DNA from: Candidatus Omnitrophota bacterium | Lineage (GTDB): Bacteria; Omnitrophota; Gorgyraeia; JACOVV01 | NCBI GenBank assembly: GCA_016177145.1 | Contig: JACOVV010000011.1 | Location: 1 to 6,971, forward strand | Length of the DNA stretch: 6,971 nucleotides | Direction: 5' to 3' | Shown here: positions 5,890 to 6,971 of the stretch, one piece after another | How the letters are laid out: every line of letters begins with the position of its first letter | Position numbering within the stretch: the first letter of the stretch is position 1 | Notes under the pieces: generated by a model | What the model was told of the DNA's origin: nothing | The model's database searches: none | Seen by the model: only the letters and a program-made list of their open reading frames with translations | Position numbers and translations under genes: made by a program

Positions 5890-6971
5890 ATGAAATACCA
5901 CGAGCAACTTCCTGAAGTACTCATCAACATCGGTTTACTGACCGAAGAGCAAATTCGTAAAGCCATCAAAGAGCATAAATCCCTGAATGAACAAATGAAC
6001 CAAGTCCTCACTCGCCTCGGATTCATCTCTCAGGAAATTCTCGACCCAAAACTTTTAGCCCAGTTTGGCGTTTTCCCAGCCAAGATTGAGGAAGAGACTG
6101 TTCCCGCGGATGTTCTGGCAAAAGTCCCGCAGGAGATGGTGAATCGTCACCGGATCTTGCCGGCTAAGATGCAGGGGAATCTGCTCACTGTGATCACGGA
6201 CCAACCATACAACCTTCTCGGAATAGAAAATTTCTCCTCGGCAATCGGCATGCCTTTAGAGGGATTATGGGTGGAACAGAAATTATTCGAACGCCTGTAC
6301 AGCCGTCATTACGGCGGGACTATCCCATCGCTGCAAACCCAGCGGACAGCCGTTGGTCTTGCCGGGAGGCAGGCGGAGAGCGGAGAGCGGACGGAAGGAA
6401 AAATCCACGGAATCACCGAAACGAATGCGGGAGAAGAGGGGCCGATCATTCAGATCGTCAATTTAATTATTGAAGAAGCCATTAAAAACCGCGCCAGTGA
6501 TATTCATGTGGAACCGCAAGAAATAAAGCTGAGGGTGCGGTGCCGTATTGATGGAGTCCTCCATGAAGTGCCTTCACCGCCGCAGCGCCTTCAGGGTTCT
6601 GTCCTGAGCCGCATTAAATTAATGGCGGGAATGAACATCGCTGAAAAACGGCTTCCCCAGGACGGAAGAATAAAAATCACGCTTACCGGAAAAGATCTGG
6701 ATTTGCGTGTTTCCTCACTGCCGTCTCTTTACGGAGAAAGCATCGTGATGAGAATTTTAGACAAATCCGCTTTCCTGCTCGGAATTAAGGACCTCGGCTT
6801 TCTCGCGGAACAGCAAAAATTATTTGAACAAATAGTTTCGGCGCCGACAGGGATCTTGTTGGTGACAGGCCCGACAGGCAGCGGAAAGACAACAACGCTT
6901 TATGCCGCTTTAAGCGCTTTGAACCGGGTGGATCGAAAACTCATCACCGTTGAGGACCCGGTCGAATACCA
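5890..6971 (+). CDS. Type IV pilus / type II secretion assembly ATPase, PilB/GspE family, 3'-truncated by window
   Basis: This is a cytoplasmic hexameric ATPase that drives pilus or pseudopilus assembly. The frame is open from the ATG at 5890 to the window end (360 complete codons). Residues 1-65 (LPEVLINIGLLTEEQIRKAI, then VLTRLGFIS) and about 66-145 form the N-terminal T2SSE_N-type region, ending VEQKLFERLYSRHYGG. A variable linker (about 146-180) follows and includes a small heptamer repeat. The ATPase N2 domain starts near PIIQIVNLIIEEAI and contains ASDIHVEP and VRCRIDGVLHEV. Then come AEKRLPQDGRI, VSSLPSLYGESIVMRIL, the Walker A GPTGSGKTTTLY (327-338, Lys333) and the Asp-box start VEDPVEY (354-360), where the window ends. 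Walker B, the His box and any tetracysteine zinc site lie outside, so PilB and GspE cannot be separated. No Shine-Dalgarno precedes the ATG, which follows a T-run (TTTTTTTTAGT); the start is chosen because it matches family N-termini. Confidence 0.93.
   Translation, partial: MKYHEQLPEVLINIGLLTEEQIRKAIKEHKSLNEQMNQVLTRLGFISQEILDPKLLAQFGVFPAKIEEETVPADVLAKVPQEMVNRHRILPAKMQGNLLTVITDQPYNLLGIENFSSAIGMPLEGLWVEQKLFERLYSRHYGGTIPSLQTQRTAVGLAGRQAESGERTEGKIHGITETNAGEEGPIIQIVNLIIEEAIKNRASDIHVEPQEIKLRVRCRIDGVLHEVPSPPQRLQGSVLSRIKLMAGMNIAEKRLPQDGRIKITLTGKDLDLRVSSLPSLYGESIVMRILDKSAFLLGIKDLGFLAEQQKLFEQIVSAPTGILLVTGPTGSGKTTTLYAALSALNRVDRKLITVEDPVEY
6375..6393 (+). repeat. Short heptamer repeat (GGAGAGC) in the ATPase linker
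   Basis: Two perfect GGAGAGC units (6375-6381, 6382-6388) are followed by a partial one (GGACG, 6389-6393). They encode AESGERTEG-like residues in the interdomain linker, between the N-terminal domain and the ATPase core of the PilB/GspE protein, where an insertion would be tolerated. With only two full copies this could be chance; it is listed because two longer heptamer arrays occur in the same window. Confidence 0.5.

Noticed and set aside
6267..6473. 68-codon plus-strand frame
   Set aside because: It overlaps the PilB/GspE frame, which is continuous and has all family motifs; the short frame has none.

Overview
The window reads as an ordinary chromosomal stretch of a Gram-negative bacterium. 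All genes are on the + strand and tightly packed, which suggests one or two operons. The gene set is housekeeping plus cell envelope: GatB (tRNA-dependent amidation), a CtpA-type S41 protease, a YibQ-type divergent polysaccharide deacetylase, TsaD (tRNA t6A synthesis), an MgtC/SapB membrane protein, a probable ADP-heptose 6-epimerase, and the N-terminal part of a PilB/GspE-type ATPase. The heptose epimerase and envelope proteins imply an outer membrane with LPS. The gene mix and protein style suggest an uncultivated lineage such as Candidatus Omnitrophota, but this is impression only; no marker in the window fixes the phylum.

Layout. 1-1135: gatB, missing its 5' end, with a perfect 28-bp palindrome embedded in frame. 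1132-2439: ctpA, overlapping gatB by ATGA. 2448-3596: deacetylase, 8 bp further on. 3621-4470: the tsaD locus, broken. Its N-terminal 229 codons run into a 7-bp tandem repeat, about 60 conserved residues are missing, and the genuine C-terminus resumes in another frame and ends in an ATGA overlap with the next gene. 4467-4901: mgtC/sapB. 4898-5854: epimerase, again joined by ATGA, with its last ~20 codons formed by a second heptamer array. 5890-6971: PilB/GspE ATPase, open to the window edge and cut just after its Asp box. No stretch longer than 300 bases lacks a gene. I saw no tRNA, rRNA, CRISPR array, transposase or convincing GC-rich terminator.

No new multi-gene system is visible. The most interesting layer is small repeats invading coding sequence. 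There is one 28-bp palindrome inside gatB. There are also three purine-rich heptamer arrays (units GGAAAGT, CAAAAGT and GGAGAGC), at the tsaD break, the epimerase 3' end and the ATPase interdomain linker. Their units share the rough form NRARAGY, so they may be one repeat family. The tsaD array coincides with loss of an essential part of a normally essential gene, which is either a real repeat-associated deletion or an assembly collapse.
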